A stretch of DNA of 64,000 bases, from the NCBI GenBank assembly GCA_963823945.1, contig CAWGNK010000006.1, positions 1 through 64,000 of the forward strand, read 5' to 3'. Both the position numbers and the translations under genes were made by a program. Below are positions 62,744 to 64,000 of this stretch, in pieces. The notes beneath the pieces are model-generated. The model was given only the letters and a program-made list of their open reading frames with translations. It was not told the origin of the DNA and searched no databases. Origin of the DNA: Bog-793 sp963823945. GTDB lineage: Bacteria; Actinomycetota; Acidimicrobiia; Acidimicrobiales; Bog-793. Position 1 is the first letter of the stretch; each line of letters begins with the position of its first letter.

Positions 62744-64000
62744 CTAGTAACCAGCCTTCTTCACGGCGGCCTTCGCGATCGAGTAGCAAACACCATTGCA
62801 GCCTGGGGCTGGAGCTATCTCGCTTACTTCCGTGTGGTCGGGCGAGACAATCGGGTTTGTCCATTCCTTGAAAAGTGGCCAACCGTGTATTCGGTTGAAT
62901 CTTACGAGGGAAAATGCGCAATCCGCGTTTGCGTCTGGTTCTTTCCAGTTGGACGAGATACCGGGACAGAGAATCGTCTTGGAACCGGAGTATAACGGCG
63001 CCGAGTCGACGCCTATATCGATCTGCCAAAGGCCGTAAAACGAGGTGGAATTGCGGTGCGCTCCAGGATTCCAGCCGGATTCGGCGCCGGCAATGGCGAC
63101 CATATCAATCAACAACCCCCTAAACCCGGCTTCGTGCGCCGCTCTTGCTGCGATCACTGCTCCTAACGGAACTGAAACTAACCCACTCGGGTCGGCCTCG
63201 TTCACCGGGTCATCCCCGGCGTATTCATACGCTTGGTCGGACACGGTGAAATCCGGGTCCACCGACGTGAATTGCCCGGTCTGTGCCTGGTACCACCGGG
63301 CCCGCATGTTGTCGAAGCCGCTCGGGACGGCGGACGTGTCGGTGTACTGGCCGGCGTAGCCGAAAGGCGAGTCCGGTGTGCCGGTGGCCAGGGTGCCGAA
63401 GGCGTCGTAGCGCCAGAAAACCAGCTCGTCGCCGCTGGTGTTCGTCGCCAGCCACGACGAGTCAGATGGCGTGTAGGTGAGGAAGACCGGGTTGTTGGCC
63501 GGCGGCGATGTGGTCACGTTGACCTGCTCGACCGGTTCTCCGGTCGCGCCGTAGACGTAGTAGTTCGTCCCGTCGGAGAGCACGAGCGGCTCGGCGGCGC
63601 TCGTGTCCCAGATCAGCTGCTCCGCCCCTGATTGCGAGTAGAAGCCGACGTTGCCCTCGAGGTCGACCACCGAGCAGAACGTCGTGCTCCGGCACGACAC
63701 GCTCTGGAGGGAATTGGTCCCGTCGATGTCTTTCTTGGTCCAGTTGCCGTTGTTGTAGATGAGGGCGTTGCCGACGTCGTCGACGACGACGTAGAAGCTC
63801 GAGCTGATGACCGAGACGCTCGCGAGGGAGTTCGTCCCGTCGATCTTCTGGTCGGACGTCCCCCAGCTTCCCCCGCTGCGGATGGCCTCGTTGCCCTGGT
63901 TGTCGACGGCAACGCAGAAGCCCGTGCTGTCACACGACAGGGCATCCAACGCGTTCGTGTCGCCGGTGGGCTTGGCCTTCGTCCATTGCCCGTTGTACGT
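62744..64000 (-). CDS. RHS-type protein with C-terminal lytic transglycosylase-like domain (N-terminus outside window)
   Basis: The frame is open at the right edge; 418 residues are visible. First come repeats of the LSCDSTGFCVAVDNQGNEA type. Then comes an RHS core end: FGYAGQYTDTSAVPSGF, MRARWYQAQTGQFTSVDPDF and YEYAGDDPVNEADPSGL, where the core is normally cut from its payload. The last roughly 145 residues form a lysozyme-like fold with the catalytic Glu in AIAGAESGWNPGA and then FYGLWQID. It would cleave peptidoglycan. This is the layout of polymorphic toxins, in which the C-terminal domain is variable. The natural target and whether it is secreted as an antibacterial toxin are not shown here. 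Confidence 0.87.
   Translation of the reverse strand, partial: TYNGQWTKAKPTGDTNALDALSCDSTGFCVAVDNQGNEAIRSGGSWGTSDQKIDGTNSLASVSVISSSFYVVVDDVGNALIYNNGNWTKKDIDGTNSLQSVSCRSTTFCSVVDLEGNVGFYSQSGAEQLIWDTSAAEPLVLSDGTNYYVYGATGEPVEQVNVTTSPPANNPVFLTYTPSDSSWLATNTSGDELVFWRYDAFGTLATGTPDSPFGYAGQYTDTSAVPSGFDNMRARWYQAQTGQFTSVDPDFTVSDQAYEYAGDDPVNEADPSGLVSVPLGAVIAARAAHEAGFRGLLIDMVAIAGAESGWNPGAHRNSTSFYGLWQIDIGVDSAPLYSGSKTILCPGISSNWKEPDANADCAFSLVRFNRIHGWPLFKEWTNPIVSPDHTEVSEIAPAPGCNGVCYSIAKAAVKKAGY

Overview
The window is about 70% GC over most of its length, uses many GTG starts and ATGA-type stop/start overlaps, and encodes a luciferase-like, probably F420-linked, oxidoreductase and a HisKA_3/LuxR two-component pair. 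This fits a high-GC actinobacterium. The sequence alone does not give genus or species.

Region 1 (1-20.4 kb) and region 3 (27.7-36.5 kb) carry a purine/nucleobase catabolism locus. It resembles in content, but not in order, the E. coli xdhD-ssnA-ygeW-yqeA region and the purinolytic clusters of anaerobes. It holds parts of three molybdenum hydroxylases: a CoxM/CoxS-type pair at the left edge, an XdhD-like protein whose fused Fe-S domain has lost its cysteines (with a YgfM-like FAD subunit), and a fused 2Fe-2S/Mo subunit of the selenium-dependent xanthine dehydrogenase type. Around them are adenine deaminase, an 8-oxoguanine-deaminase-type amidohydrolase, an SsnA-type amidohydrolase, a dihydropyrimidinase/hydantoinase, an NCS1 base permease, two different carbamoyltransferases, carbamate kinase and two fold-type-II PLP enzymes, one frameshifted. 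A leftward operon (11769 to 3648) ends with the carbamoyltransferases and carbamate kinase, so carbamoyl groups could be turned into ATP. A formate-tetrahydrofolate ligase at 47.8 kb could be a second ATP-yielding step.

Molybdenum supply is encoded nearby: a MocA-like cytidylyltransferase, MoaC, MogA/MoaB, MoaD, MoaA and MoeA (32.2-36.5 kb), then a fused ModB-ModC transporter, its binding protein, a PadR regulator with an inverted-repeat operator candidate, and a molbindin (44.0-47.6 kb). Between these blocks two 938-residue secreted beta-helix proteins form a tandem duplication (36.6-42.9 kb). A short relic of the modC 3' end lies between the copies and records how the duplication arose.

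Region 2 (20.5-27.4 kb) is accessory: hypothetical, lipoprotein and secreted genes, and a secreted repeat-protein gene split by an intact IS256-family element with a visible 8-bp target duplication. Restoring the site rebuilds the reading frame.

The right part (53.3-61.4 kb) looks like a decaying genomic island bounded by a 15-bp direct repeat. The right copy lies inside a tRNA-Met(CAU) 3' half, next to a truncated tyrosine recombinase. The island holds a Fic protein, fragments of a cysteine desulfurase and a helicase, a frameshifted large hypothetical gene, a degenerate ISL3-type element and another transposase relic. Beyond it, the window ends in an RHS-type protein with a C-terminal lytic-transglycosylase-like domain, followed after 2 bp by a secreted repeat protein that may be its partner.
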